Below, piece after piece: positions 25,045-38,594 of a stretch of DNA of 41,362 bases. A program made the position numbers and the translations under genes. Origin of the DNA: DATFYM01 sp035315065 (GTDB taxonomy: Bacteria > Acidobacteriota > Terriglobia > UBA7540); NCBI GenBank assembly GCA_035315065.1, contig DATFYM010000141.1:1-41362 (forward strand), given 5' to 3'. Each line of letters opens with the position of its first letter. Within the stretch, counting starts at the first letter, position 1. The notes under the pieces are model-generated. The model did not search any database and was not told the origin of the DNA. It saw only the letters and a list, made by a program, of their open reading frames with translations.

Positions 25045-25231
25045 AAACCGGTGCGGTCAGGGTGTTTACCAAAAAAACCAGCCGACGCCAGTTGTTCGAC
25101 AGGCCCAAATTACGAAGTGGACCGGCAAAAACTGCACATTCATCTCCGCTCGCGCCTCGATCTCGGCTATAGTTGCTCAGAATGGCTGGCGACCGGTCGC
25201 TCGTGGCTGGTGAGGCCATGTGTCAACCCTT

Positions 25232-27313
25232 ATGTCTGTGATCCACATCCTATCTGAGGCGGTGGCCAACCAGATCGCGGCGGGCGAAGTGGTGGAGCGG
25301 CCCGCCTCGATCGTGAAAGAACTGCTTGAGAACTCGATTGATGCGGGCGCGGGGCGGATCGAGGTCGCAGTGGAGGCGGGCGGCAAGCGATTGATCCGCG
25401 TCACCGACGACGGCTGCGGGATGACACACGACGACGCGCTGCTGGCCTTCGAGCGTCACGCCACCAGCAAGATCCGTTCCGCCGAGGATCTATTTGCCAT
25501 CATCTCGCTCGGCTTTCGGGGCGAGGCTCTGCCCTCGATCGCGGCTGTCTCCCGCCTGCTCCTCGAAACACGGCACGCCTCGGAAAGCGCCGGCACGCGC
25601 CTGGAGATCGCCGGCGGCCGGTTGCGCGACGTGAAGGAGATCGCGTGGTCCGGCGGGACGCGAATCGAGGTCCGCGACGTCTTTTTCAATACGCCGGCAC
25701 GCCGGAAGTTCCTGAAGTCGGAATCGACGGAGTTGGGCCACATCGCTAGTCTGCTCACCCACTACGCGTTGGCGCATCCCGAGAAGAGCTTCCGCCTCGC
25801 GTCGCTCTCCAACGAGATCCTGAATGTCTCTCCTGTCGCCGGCAGCCGCGAGCGGATTTACCAGGTGATGGGCGCGAAGCTCCTCGAGCAACTGGTGGAA
25901 GTGGCGCCGCGCGAGCGGGCGATGACTCCCGCCACCGAGTGGGTGGAGGAAGAAGACGCGGGCGAGCCGGCGTCGGCCCCGGTGGTGCCTATTGTGAAAG
26001 TCCACGGGTTCGTCTCGCGGCCCGAGGTGCAGAAACTCAACCGCAACAGTATCTACTTCTTTGTGAACCGGCGCCTGGTGCGCGACCGCCTCATCCTCCA
26101 CGCCATCACCGAGGCCACTCGCAATATTCTTCCGCCCAGCGTATTTCCCGTGGCGCTGATTTTCCTCGAGCTGCCGGCCAGCGAAGTCGATGTGAATGTG
26201 CACCCGTCCAAGACGGAGGTCCGTTTTCGGCACTCCGGGTTCATCCACGACTTCGTGCGCGATTCCATCCGCCAAGCCCTGGTGGCCGCGCGCCCGGTGG
26301 CGGCTTTCCCGGCCGGGAGACGCACCGGCATCCCGATGGAGGAGGAAGTCGAGGTAGCGGAACAACTGAGTGAGGAGCCTGCGCTAACGGACAACTCGGG
26401 AGTCGGGAGTCGGGAGTCGGGAGTCGGAAGTGGCAAAAGCGGGCGTGGCTTTATGCCTCGACCGCCAGGCAACGTGCTTCCGTCCGACCGCGCGGCGGAC
26501 TTTCGGCTGCCCCCCCCGCGTCCCGAGCCCCACACGGAGCGCCTGCCGCTCGAAGGTCCGCACGCCACCGCGGGCACACCCTCAAGCATCTCCCCGAACA
26601 TCCCGCCGAATCTATCGTTCGATGCGCCGCCCGCGTTCTCGACGGTGACGGAAAGGACGACGCCTTTCTCAACCGCATCGCCGGGCTTGAGCGAGGGATC
26701 GAGCGATGCGGCTGCCGCCGGCGTCGATGAGTTTCCCGCGGACTTACGGCCGCTCGGCCAGGTGCAGGAGAGCTTCATCGTCGCCACCAACGCGCAGGGG
26801 CTCTGGATTGTCGATCAGCACGTGGCCCACGAACGCGTGCTCTTCGAGCGGCACCTTCGTCAGCGACTGGAAAAGAAAGTGGAGGGCCAGCGGCTGCTGC
26901 TGCCGATCATCGTCGAGTTGAAGCCGGACCAGGAAGTGACTTTTCACGAAATCGCCGCCGAGCTTGCCGCCAACGGCTTTGACGTGGAGCCCTTCGGGCA
27001 GCGCACGGTGGCCATCAAGACCGCGCCCGCCGATGTTCGCGCCGACGATGCCGACCGGCTGCTGATTGAGATTCTGGACGGCGTGGGCCGCGAGGCGCGG
27101 GCCATCTCGCTGGACGAATTGCGCGGCAAGATCGCTGCCTCGGTGGCCTGCCACGCCGCCATCAAGATCAATATGCCGCTCGAGCGGAGCAAGATGGAAT
27201 GGCTTCTCGGCGCGTTGGCCCAGACTCAATACCCGATGACCTGCCCCCACGGTCGGCCGATCGTGCTCCGCTACTCTCTCAAAGATATTCAGAAAGCCTT
27301 CAAACGAATCTGA
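25232..27313 (+). CDS. mutL: DNA mismatch repair protein MutL
   Basis: 693 residues. The N-terminal GHKL ATPase has NQIAAGEVVERPASIVKELL, DDGCGM and FERHATSKI with GFRGEAL. A long Pro/Ser-rich linker (about 370-500) precedes the C-terminal dimerisation domain. That domain has DQHVAHERVLFE (the DQHA-x2-E-x4-E endonuclease motif with Val for Ala), ACHAAIK-type and CPHGRPI motifs, so this is a nicking MutL as in organisms without MutH. The linker contains five CGGGAGT heptads and a run of eight C. ATG 25232 is the family-typical start; GTG 25220 has a better-spaced GAGG and is an alternative. cmk follows 4 nt downstream. Confidence 0.96.
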   Translation: MSVIHILSEAVANQIAAGEVVERPASIVKELLENSIDAGAGRIEVAVEAGGKRLIRVTDDGCGMTHDDALLAFERHATSKIRSAEDLFAIISLGFRGEALPSIAAVSRLLLETRHASESAGTRLEIAGGRLRDVKEIAWSGGTRIEVRDVFFNTPARRKFLKSESTELGHIASLLTHYALAHPEKSFRLASLSNEILNVSPVAGSRERIYQVMGAKLLEQLVEVAPRERAMTPATEWVEEEDAGEPASAPVVPIVKVHGFVSRPEVQKLNRNSIYFFVNRRLVRDRLILHAITEATRNILPPSVFPVALIFLELPASEVDVNVHPSKTEVRFRHSGFIHDFVRDSIRQALVAARPVAAFPAGRRTGIPMEEEVEVAEQLSEEPALTDNSGVGSRESGVGSGKSGRGFMPRPPGNVLPSDRAADFRLPPPRPEPHTERLPLEGPHATAGTPSSISPNIPPNLSFDAPPAFSTVTERTTPFSTASPGLSEGSSDAAAAGVDEFPADLRPLGQVQESFIVATNAQGLWIVDQHVAHERVLFERHLRQRLEKKVEGQRLLLPIIVELKPDQEVTFHEIAAELAANGFDVEPFGQRTVAIKTAPADVRADDADRLLIEILDGVGREARAISLDELRGKIAASVACHAAIKINMPLERSKMEWLLGALAQTQYPMTCPHGRPIVLRYSLKDIQKAFKRI
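26397..26431. repeat. CGGGAGT heptad run inside mutL
   Basis: Four exact CGGGAGT units and one CGGAAGT (26397-26431), coding for SGVGSRE/SGVGSGK in the linker. No complementary arm is found nearby, so this is a single-armed member of the family. Confidence 0.88.
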
Positions 27314-27317
27314 GTTT

Positions 27318-28016
27318 ATGCGACAACCGATTGTGATTGCCATCGACGGACCAGCCGGAGCCGGGAAGAGCACGGTGGCTCGCATGCTGGCGGCGCGCCT
27401 CGGCTTGGACTACGTCGACAGCGGGGCCACCTATCGCGCGGCAGCGCTCAAAGTGCTGGAGTCAGGTATCGAGCCCGACGATGAGGCGGCGGTGGCCGAC
27501 GCGATCGGCAACGCAGAGATCCATTTTGCGACGGATCCCTCGGGCTCGCGCCTCTTTCTGGACGGACAGGATGTGACGGCGAAGATCCGCACGGCTGCCG
27601 TGACCCTGACAGCGGCCAAGGTCTCGCGCCTGCCGGAAGTCCGGCGCAAACTCGTCGCTTTGCAGCGCAGCCTGGCGCAAGGCCGTGGCGTGGTGATGGA
27701 AGGGCGCGACATCGGAACCGTGGTGTTTCCCGAGGCACCGCTGAAGATCTTTTTGAAGGCCGACCCCGAGGAAAGAGCCCGCCGCCGGCACCATGAAGAT
27801 CAGCACGAAGGCCGCTCGACCACGCTCGAGCAGACGGCCTACGAGATCGGCCGTCGCGATCAGCTTGACGCGGAGCGCAAGATTTCGCCGCTGGTGGCGG
27901 CGCCGGATGCGTTCGAGATTGACTCCACCCTGATCAGCGCCGAGCAGGTGGTGGAGCGCATTGCGGATTTGGCGCGGAAGAGATTGGGGAATTACCGACT
28001 GACGATTGCCGATTGA
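27318..28016 (+). CDS. cmk: Cytidylate kinase
   Basis: 232 residues. It phosphorylates CMP and dCMP to the diphosphates. The P-loop is GPAGAGKST (about 11-19), followed by YVDSGATYRA, and GVVMEGRDIGTVVFP, the CMP-binding segment. A lid with RARRRHHEDQ is present. It starts 4 nt after the mutL stop, so co-transcription is likely. The last six residues (RLTIAD) and the stop TGA (28014-28016) lie in the heptad palindrome that follows. Confidence 0.95.
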   Translation: MRQPIVIAIDGPAGAGKSTVARMLAARLGLDYVDSGATYRAAALKVLESGIEPDDEAAVADAIGNAEIHFATDPSGSRLFLDGQDVTAKIRTAAVTLTAAKVSRLPEVRRKLVALQRSLAQGRGVVMEGRDIGTVVFPEAPLKIFLKADPEERARRRHHEDQHEGRSTTLEQTAYEIGRRDQLDAERKISPLVAAPDAFEIDSTLISAEQVVERIADLARKRLGNYRLTIAD

Positions 28017-28089
28017 CGATTGGAAGAGGACAAGCAAGCCGTCCCGGTTTCTTTTCAATCGTCAATCGGAAATCGTCAATCGGCAATTT
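27994..28089. terminator. Heptad palindrome (GACGATT) between convergent cmk and rho; possible bidirectional terminator
   Basis: The left arm reads ACCGACT, GACGATT, GCCGATT, GACGATT (27994-28021). The right arm reads AATCGTC, AATCGGA, AATCGTC, AATCGGC (28057-28084). The element overlaps the cmk stop and reaches the rho stop. No clear U-tract follows the stem, so termination is inferred from its place between convergent genes. Confidence 0.6.
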
Positions 28090-28090
28090 C

Positions 28091-29413
<1,323 letters not shown>

Positions 29414-29752
29414 ACACTCTCTCTCAACTTGCGGATCTGTCTGTGGGGACCGTTCGGAGCCGGGCCGACCTTAGTCTGGACCTCGGCTGGGAGTCGTTTG
29501 CCGCTCTGTCGTGCGTGGAGCCGATCGATGGCGTGTTGGGCAAATCGAAAACGGCAAGCAGGCGGCCGAAAAGCGCGGTGACCTCGTGCGTCGTCTTTGG
29601 GCTTCGTCTTATCGGATTGTGAAGCTGGACGATTTGGAAACGAAGCGGAGCCTCCAAGTTTCAGTGAAGGGAGTTCGCATCCGGCTTCTTGAGATGCATA
29701 CCTTGGGCAATAAGTTTCTTTCTTCTCCGAAACCTCGCGTCCCCTGATTGTG
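29414..29752. other. rho leader gap
   Basis: No supported gene in 339 bp. Open frames of 77-78 codons on both strands lack ribosome sites and known motifs. The stretch likely carries the rho promoter and leader on the minus strand; I found no clear -35/-10 pair. Confidence 0.4.
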
Positions 29753-33453
<3,701 letters not shown>

Positions 33454-33548
33454 GCGTTTGCCTCCCGGTCATTGCCACTGGCTAAATGATAGCTTCCTTG
33501 CTTAACTTCCGACTCGGGCGTGATTATCGCCGTCACTGGGCTAACGAA

Positions 33549-33857
33549 TCACGCCCGCACCACAGGACGCTCAAGCCGGTCTTCGATCTTGGCGACCCGG
33601 TCCTCGAGCCTCGCGATACGATCGTCGATGCGCCCAAGCTTCTCCTCCATGCGGGCAAACTCGGCGCGTATCCATTCCCGGAAGTCGTCGAAGCGCCTGT
33701 CGATGCCACCGAACCGAGCCTCTAGGGCGGCAAACCGTGCTTCCATCTCCCGGCGTAACGCTTCGATCTGCCGGTCGGTGTGGGCCGTCTGATAAAGCAT
33801 GGACACCAGATACCCCACGATGATCAGGGCCACCGCCGTCCATAGTTGTTTGTCCAT
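33549..33857 (-). CDS. Small membrane-anchored coiled-coil protein between clpP and clpX
   Basis: 102 residues. One N-terminal transmembrane helix (LWTAVALIIVGYLVSMLY) is followed by about 75 residues of charged heptad-type coiled coil (EALRREMEARFAALEARF, then RLEDRVAKIEDRLERP). ATG 33857 follows GAGG; the GTG just upstream is an alternative. Such proteins often oligomerise. Placement inside tig-clpP-clpX-lon could mean a role in protease localisation or chance insertion; function unknown. Confidence 0.7.
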   Translation of the reverse strand: MDKQLWTAVALIIVGYLVSMLYQTAHTDRQIEALRREMEARFAALEARFGGIDRRFDDFREWIRAEFARMEEKLGRIDDRIARLEDRVAKIEDRLERPVVRA

Positions 33858-33893
33858 CACGACCTCTGGCCGTGCCTCGTTCCCCCAACGGTC

Positions 33894-34502
33894 CTACTTG
33901 TGCTTGAAGATGATCTCATCCACAATCCCGTACTCGCGCGCCTGCTGGGCGTCCATCCAAAAGTCGCGCTCGACGTCCCGCTCCACTTTCTCCACCGGCT
34001 GGCCCGTGTGCCTGGCCATGATTTCGTTGAGGCTCTGCCGGATGCGCAAAATCTCGCGGGCGTGAATTTCAATATCCGTGGCCTGCCCCGAAAGTCCGCT
34101 CATGCTCGGCTGGTGAATGAGGACCCTCGAGTTGGGCAGTGCAAAACGCTTTCCCGCCTTACCCGCCGCCAGCAGCACGGCGGCGATGGAGGCGGCATGG
34201 CCGATGCACGTGGTGGAAACATCCGGCTTGATGAACTGCATGGTGTCATAAATGGCCATTCCTGCCGTCACCACGCCCCCGGGAGAATTGATGTAGATCC
34301 AGATGTCTTTCTCCGGGTCTTCGGCCGCCAGGAAAAGCAGTTGCGCGGTCACCACGTTGGCCACGTTGTCGTCAATCGGAGTGCCGATGAAAATGATGTT
34401 GTCCCGGAGCAGCCGCGAATAGATGTCGTAGGCCCGTTCGCCCCGGTTGGTCTGCTCCACCACCATCGGGACCAGGGTCATCGTTGGCTCGCTCTTGCTC
34501 AT
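33894..34502 (-). CDS. clpP: ClpP, proteolytic subunit
   Basis: 202 residues from the chosen start. The catalytic Ser is in GHAASIAAV, the His in NSRVLIHQPS, and the Asp in RDFWMDAQQA; the processed N-terminus resembles LVPMVVEQTNRGERAYDIYS. It forms the tetradecameric chamber used by ClpX. Starts are ambiguous: GTG 34556 overlaps the tig stop by a few bases, ATG 34502 and ATG 34481 are all in frame, and 34481 gives the most family-like N-terminus. A short palindrome CCCGCATCGCGGG lies in the segment before 34502. Confidence 0.93.
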   Translation of the reverse strand: MSKSEPTMTLVPMVVEQTNRGERAYDIYSRLLRDNIIFIGTPIDDNVANVVTAQLLFLAAEDPEKDIWIYINSPGGVVTAGMAIYDTMQFIKPDVSTTCIGHAASIAAVLLAAGKAGKRFALPNSRVLIHQPSMSGLSGQATDIEIHAREILRIRQSLNEIMARHTGQPVEKVERDVERDFWMDAQQAREYGIVDEIIFKHK

Positions 34503-34548
34503 GGTCTTTGCCCGTCCATCCCGCGATGCGGGACTGCCTCGCGTGGTC

Positions 34549-35832
34549 TCACTCACTTTTCCGAATTATTTGTGCGTTGTTATATACGAAGTCGAGAGCC
34601 TTCTGCGTGCGGCGAGTAGATTCGATTCTAGCCAGCCCTCCGTTGGATGTCAAGCGTGTTTTCAGTGCCGCCGGCGTCTCGTGCTGGATCGCAGCCAGTT
34701 CGCGGATGGTTTCGTCCACTTCCGCCTCAGTCACCTCGATCTTCTCCGTCTCGGCGATCTTCGCCAGGATCAATCTCCCTCGCACGTCCTTTTCCGCCTC
34801 CAGCCGAGACTCCTCGCGCAGCTTGCGCCAGTCAACTGCCGTTTGTTTCGGATCGATGCCTTGGCGTACCAACTCAGTGATGAGGCCTTCTAGCCGACGG
34901 TCGGTTTGCTGTTCCACCAGGATTTCCGGGACGGGGAACTCATGCGCGGCGACCAGTTTCTCCAGCAGGCCGTGCCTCGCGTCTTTTTCCGCCCGCCGCT
35001 GCTGAGCATCTTCCACGTCCTTCCGGACCTTGGCGCGCAGTTCCTCCAGGGTGGAGAAGTCGCTCACCGACTTGGCCAGCTCGTCGTCGAGGGGAGGCAG
35101 CACCTTTCGTTTGATGCTTTCCACCCGGCCGCGGTAGATGACCGTCTTTCCCGCCACCCGGCGGCCCGCGTAATCCTCGGGATAGGTCACCTCAAAGGTC
35201 CGCACGTCGCCAGCATTGGTCCCGCGCAGGTTCTCGGTGAAGGCCGGATGAGTGCCCTCGCCCGCCAGTAGAATTAGCGCATCATGCTGTTCAACCAAGG
35301 CCTTGTCCGGCTCCTTGGCGTCGTGGCCCTGATAGTTGAAGCTGACGTAGTCCCCGTCCTGAGCGGGACGGTCCGTCACCACCTCGGTGATGGCGGCATT
35401 CTCTCGGACCGCTTCCAGCGCCTGGTCCACGTCCGCCTCGCTTACCGTGGCCGGCTGCTCTTCCAGTTGCAGGCCCTTGTATACTTTTAACTCGAACTCG
35501 GGATAGATCTCAAAAGTCGCCTTGATGGTGAGAGGTTGGTCGGGCTGGTCTTCCGGAAATTTCAGATCCACAAACTCGGGCTCCCCGGCCACCACCCACT
35601 TGCGGTCGTCGAGGGAAGTCTTGAAGAACTTCGGCACCAGCGCCTGCACCACCTCGCTCTTAATCTCGTCCTTGAACCGCCGCCGCACGAGCGAAGAGGG
35701 AGCGTGGCCGGGACGGAAGCCGGGCAGTCGCGCCGCGCGGGCATACTGCCCCGTCACCTTCTGCGCCTCGCGCTGCACGACCTCCGCGGGCACGTCAATG
35801 ACTAGTTCTCTCTTACAGGTCTGCGCCTCCAC
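34549..35832 (-). CDS. tig: Trigger factor
   Basis: 427 residues. A ribosome-bound chaperone: the N-terminal signature is GFRPGHAP, followed by a PPIase (FKBP-like) domain around DGDYVSFNYQG and a helical C-terminal cradle. The start is GTG 35832 behind TGAGGAG. Gene order tig-clpP-clpX-lon is the common bacterial one. The promoter lies upstream at 35951-35978. Confidence 0.94.
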   Translation of the reverse strand: MEAQTCKRELVIDVPAEVVQREAQKVTGQYARAARLPGFRPGHAPSSLVRRRFKDEIKSEVVQALVPKFFKTSLDDRKWVVAGEPEFVDLKFPEDQPDQPLTIKATFEIYPEFELKVYKGLQLEEQPATVSEADVDQALEAVRENAAITEVVTDRPAQDGDYVSFNYQGHDAKEPDKALVEQHDALILLAGEGTHPAFTENLRGTNAGDVRTFEVTYPEDYAGRRVAGKTVIYRGRVESIKRKVLPPLDDELAKSVSDFSTLEELRAKVRKDVEDAQQRRAEKDARHGLLEKLVAAHEFPVPEILVEQQTDRRLEGLITELVRQGIDPKQTAVDWRKLREESRLEAEKDVRGRLILAKIAETEKIEVTEAEVDETIRELAAIQHETPAALKTRLTSNGGLARIESTRRTQKALDFVYNNAQIIRKSE

Positions 35833-35950
35833 GGCTCCTCAGTGGTGGGTCGATGGTTTGAAGTACGGGGGAATGGCCGTTCTCGTTGAGATCGTTCACA
35901 ATCAGCCAGAAAACCAACCTGCCCGGTTCCTTTGCGGCCCCAAGAAATTA

Positions 35951-35978
35951 AGTATAGCACGCTATTGGCACCTGTCAA
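35951..35978 (-). promoter_or_regulatory. Promoter of tig-clpP-clpX-lon
   Basis: Read on the minus strand, TTGACA (35978-35973), a 16-bp spacer and TATACT (35956-35951). The start falls near 35943, giving a leader of about 110 nt before tig. Confidence 0.7.
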
Positions 35979-36064
35979 CTACGAAAGTTGCCGATGATTG
36001 AATTGTGACACCCCAAGCGTCAGGACACCGCCCCAACGTCAATGCCTCGCTGCGGCGACCGGGC

Positions 36065-36197
36065 CCCGACCTGAGTTTTAGGTCGTCGGGTTCGTCCCGC
36101 AATCCCGCGACCAGCGGGTGGCGCGGACCTGGTGTGTAGGTCCGCGGTTTGTCAGACACCCCACGAGAGAGCCGCAGACGTAGAGAGGACGTCTGCG
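36065..36197. repeat. Three short hairpins between fic and tig
   Basis: Stems lie at about 36065-36090 (CGACCT/AGGTCG), 36122-36146 (CGCGGACCT/AGGTCCGCG, 9 bp) and 36173-36197 (CGCAGACGT/ACGTCTGCG, 9 bp). The last resembles the GTAGCGCAGACC inner element at 4984. They may terminate fic transcription, though no T-run is present. Nothing else is seen in 35979-36206. Confidence 0.6.
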
Positions 36198-36206
36198 CTA
36201 CGCTTG

Positions 36207-37775
36207 CTACGCCTGCTTTGGGAATTGCAGATAGCTTCGGTCAAGAGACCACCGCACCCGCTGCGCTACAAATGTGGAGAACGGTCTTATATCTATGTCG
36301 ATGCTGGCGCGGTCCAGCGCGCCCAAATAGGCATTGCGATCTTCGACTCGAATGACCGTCCAGGGATAGCCGCCCGAAGCCAGCATGACATTCATCAGAA
36401 AGCGTGCCATCCGTCCGTTGCCGTCCGGATAGGGATGGATATAGCCGAACAGCCAGTGACCGAGCACGGCGCGCACCGAAGGCTCCGGCTCCCTTTCGAG
36501 AAGATCAAAAAGCACAGGCATCGCGTCGCGAACCGCCTCCCACCGTGGCGGCACATAGCGCGACGTCCGCAGATACACCGGAATGTTCCGGTATCCGGCG
36601 AGCGCGCCCGGCTGAATCAGGCCCGCAGCGACACAGGGCTGGAACAATTCGCGATACCACTCCTTGTGTTCCTTGTGTGCCGCGCGTGCACGCGCGCCGG
36701 CATTCTCCCCCGCGATCACTTTCTCCACCGATCTTTTCACGAGCTGGAACGCTTGCCAGTATCCGCGCGCCGCCAGCGCGTCGCGGCTCTTCCGGTCATC
36801 TTCGTGATGTTCCGGGTCCCAGTCCCCTTGCCGCACCCTCTCAATCGCTTCCGGCGTGACCGAATATCCCTCAATGGACAGAGAATGGTAGGCGTCGCTT
36901 TGATAGATTCCATCGACGAAACGCATATAGGCATCCCGGTCTTTTGGAAGCCCCGGCGCTTTCGGGAATGCCTCCGCGACGGCGCCCCGCATTCGCTCCC
37001 AGAGCATCTCCACGCGCCCCACGATAGGGGCCCGAGGCCGGCGCCGTGTGCCGAAAATTTGCCCGGCCTCGAAGGGATTGCTCTCCCGCACATCGTAGCC
37101 GGCGCTCTTCATCGCGCTAATGATCTCACCCGCCAAATCGGGCCGGCCGGTCTGCCGGAACGCTCCCGCCAGATAACCCGCTTTCGCGGAATGGCCGCCA
37201 TTCAGCAACACGCGGAGCAGGTCCGACGCATCTCGAAGGCTCGCCAGCACCACCTGGGTCTCGACCGGATTTCGCTTGAAAAAGGATTCCGCCACCCTCA
37301 CCAGCGCCGCCGCCGGCGAGAAAAGCCGCAAATCGTCCCTTACTACGAGATCCGGCGTCGCCGGCATCGCGGGTACCTTCAGGTCGTAGAGTGACGTGCC
37401 GAATAGAAGCTCGATTGCGTGGTTCGTCCCTTTCGGGCTGCACACCACAACCTGATCCGGGATGACCGTTCTCTCGCCGTGCACCCAAAGTGATTGCTCC
37501 GCCGAAAGGTGCCACCCCTCCCCGAAACGGTCGTTGCAGTAGCGGGCGCAAAATTCCCAGAATGAGGCATACCACAGCGTGCTGTCGCTTGCGCGCGCGC
37601 TCGGGCTGGAGGAGATCAGCCAGCCCTTCATCACTTCCTGCAGGAAACCGTTCGCCACGAGGCGCTCACGGTGAACCCGGCTCAGGTCGTCCGACCGGAA
37701 CAGACGTCTCCCGCCTTGTTGAAGAGCTTTCAGCACATCGAGGGATTCAGCGAGTTTCTCGTTCGGCGCCGCCAT
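36207..37775 (-). CDS. Fic-domain AMP transferase with N-terminal winged-helix-like region
   Basis: 522 residues. The catalytic loop HPYPDGNGRMAR (His447) fits the HPFx(D/E)GNGRxxR motif that transfers AMP to target hydroxyls. An inhibitory motif SLSIEG (298-303) fits (S/T)xxxE(G/N) in the same chain, so this is a self-inhibited class II-type Fic. The first 140 residues (LKALQQGGRRLFRSDDLS, GFLQEVMKGWLISS) resemble AbiEi-like winged-helix regions found in this Fic group, which could bind the repeats upstream; that link is inferred. ATG 37775 has GAGAGG 4 nt upstream; 37790 is an alternative. A divergent nucleotidyltransferase remnant lies beyond the repeats. Confidence 0.9.
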   Translation of the reverse strand: MAAPNEKLAESLDVLKALQQGGRRLFRSDDLSRVHRERLVANGFLQEVMKGWLISSSPSARASDSTLWYASFWEFCARYCNDRFGEGWHLSAEQSLWVHGERTVIPDQVVVCSPKGTNHAIELLFGTSLYDLKVPAMPATPDLVVRDDLRLFSPAAALVRVAESFFKRNPVETQVVLASLRDASDLLRVLLNGGHSAKAGYLAGAFRQTGRPDLAGEIISAMKSAGYDVRESNPFEAGQIFGTRRRPRAPIVGRVEMLWERMRGAVAEAFPKAPGLPKDRDAYMRFVDGIYQSDAYHSLSIEGYSVTPEAIERVRQGDWDPEHHEDDRKSRDALAARGYWQAFQLVKRSVEKVIAGENAGARARAAHKEHKEWYRELFQPCVAAGLIQPGALAGYRNIPVYLRTSRYVPPRWEAVRDAMPVLFDLLEREPEPSVRAVLGHWLFGYIHPYPDGNGRMARFLMNVMLASGGYPWTVIRVEDRNAYLGALDRASIDIDIRPFSTFVAQRVRWSLDRSYLQFPKQA

Positions 37776-37800
37776 AGAGCCTCTCGCCATTCTGTGCCAT

Positions 37801-37896
37801 TACAAGCTTATCATGTCGTGCCAATACAAGCAAATTATGATGAATAACTACAAGCTGATTGTGTCGTGCTAATGCAAGCATATCATGCATACAACT
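37801..37896. promoter_or_regulatory. Four 24-bp direct repeats upstream of fic (candidate operators)
   Basis: Units start at 37801, 37825, 37849 and 37873, each opening TACAAGC or TGCAAGC and three of four keeping ATCATG or ATTATG near the middle. Units 1 and 3 share TGTCGTG and end CCAA or CTAA. A partial unit reaches the fic start. The stretch is AT-rich against a GC-rich background, as expected for a promoter and operator region. Confidence 0.7.
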
Positions 37897-37967
37897 TAAT
37901 ACAATGTTTAATTACAATGGCTTAGGATAAGATCTAGCTCTGCCCCGCTGGCTCAGGGCAGTGGTAT

Positions 37968-38064
37968 ACACGCCGGAAGAAGTCGAGGACTGGAGCCAGG
38001 TTCCCAGGCGTTTGTGACCACCGCCGTGCGAGAGGGGACGACGATCTATGAGAGACCCTGCTGA
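37968..38064 (+). pseudogene. Remnant of a minimal nucleotidyltransferase gene
   Basis: VVYTPEEVEDWSQVP is encoded from 37971 and QAFVTTAVREGTTIYERPC from 38005 in a shifted frame, ending at TGA 38062-38064. Together they resemble the C-terminus of MNT-type nucleotidyltransferases. One base appears lost around 38003-38005, and the 5' part is gone. Divergent from fic. Confidence 0.65.
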
Positions 38065-38594
38065 GCTTTGCGCCGGTCTGCTAACTACTGCTTTTCGTAA
38101 TTACGCTCACGAGCGGTGCGCCGGGTGACGAGGTTTCCGACAGGTTCGCGATCCCAGCGACCGAAATAGCATCAGCGGGAGCAACGGCTGTAGACTGGTA
38201 ACGGCTGCCTTAGCCCCGTCAGGGGCGGAAGAAGGTAGCCCAGGGCGCAAGCCCTGGGTTGGGCGTGGTGGGTGGCCAGCGAGCCCCGGAAGGGGCGAAA
38301 GAAGAACCGGCAAGGCCACGTCTTACGCCCCTCCGGGGCTAGACGGCTCTTTGCGATGGGCCTGTTCCCAGGGCTTACGCCCTGGGCTAAACTCTATCGG
38401 CCCTCCGGGCCTGAAGAACGCACATACTCTGTTGAACAGAGATTTTGGTCATTACGAACTACACAGCGCCGCTCCCCAAGATGCGTAATGTTAGCGTCCT
38501 CCTGAAGCGGGAGACTAAGCAAGGCTCCGAACCGCCACATTGCCATGGACGCCCGGCCGCGGGGAGGGTTTACCCTGACACGCCCCATTATGTT
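38065..38594. other. Gap with dispersed GC hairpins
   Basis: No supported gene in about 530 bp. It holds GCCCCGTCAGGGGC (38213-38226), two CCCAGGG/CCCTGGG hairpins (38239-38258 and 38367-38386), GCCCCGGAAGGGGC (38283-38296), GCCCCTCCGGGGC (38327-38339) and GGCCCTCCGGGCC (38399-38411). Confidence 0.6.

Noticed and set aside
36132..37394. Plus-strand frame opposite fic
   Set aside because: Fic has complete catalytic and inhibitory motifs on the other strand; this frame has none.
37801..37872. Sigma54 promoter from TTGGCACGAC on the minus strand of the fic repeats
   Set aside because: The -24-like TGGCAC is present, but no TTGC follows at the required distance.
37801..37896. CRISPR array
   Set aside because: The 24-bp units are contiguous, with no spacers and with drifting sequence; direct-repeat operators fit better.
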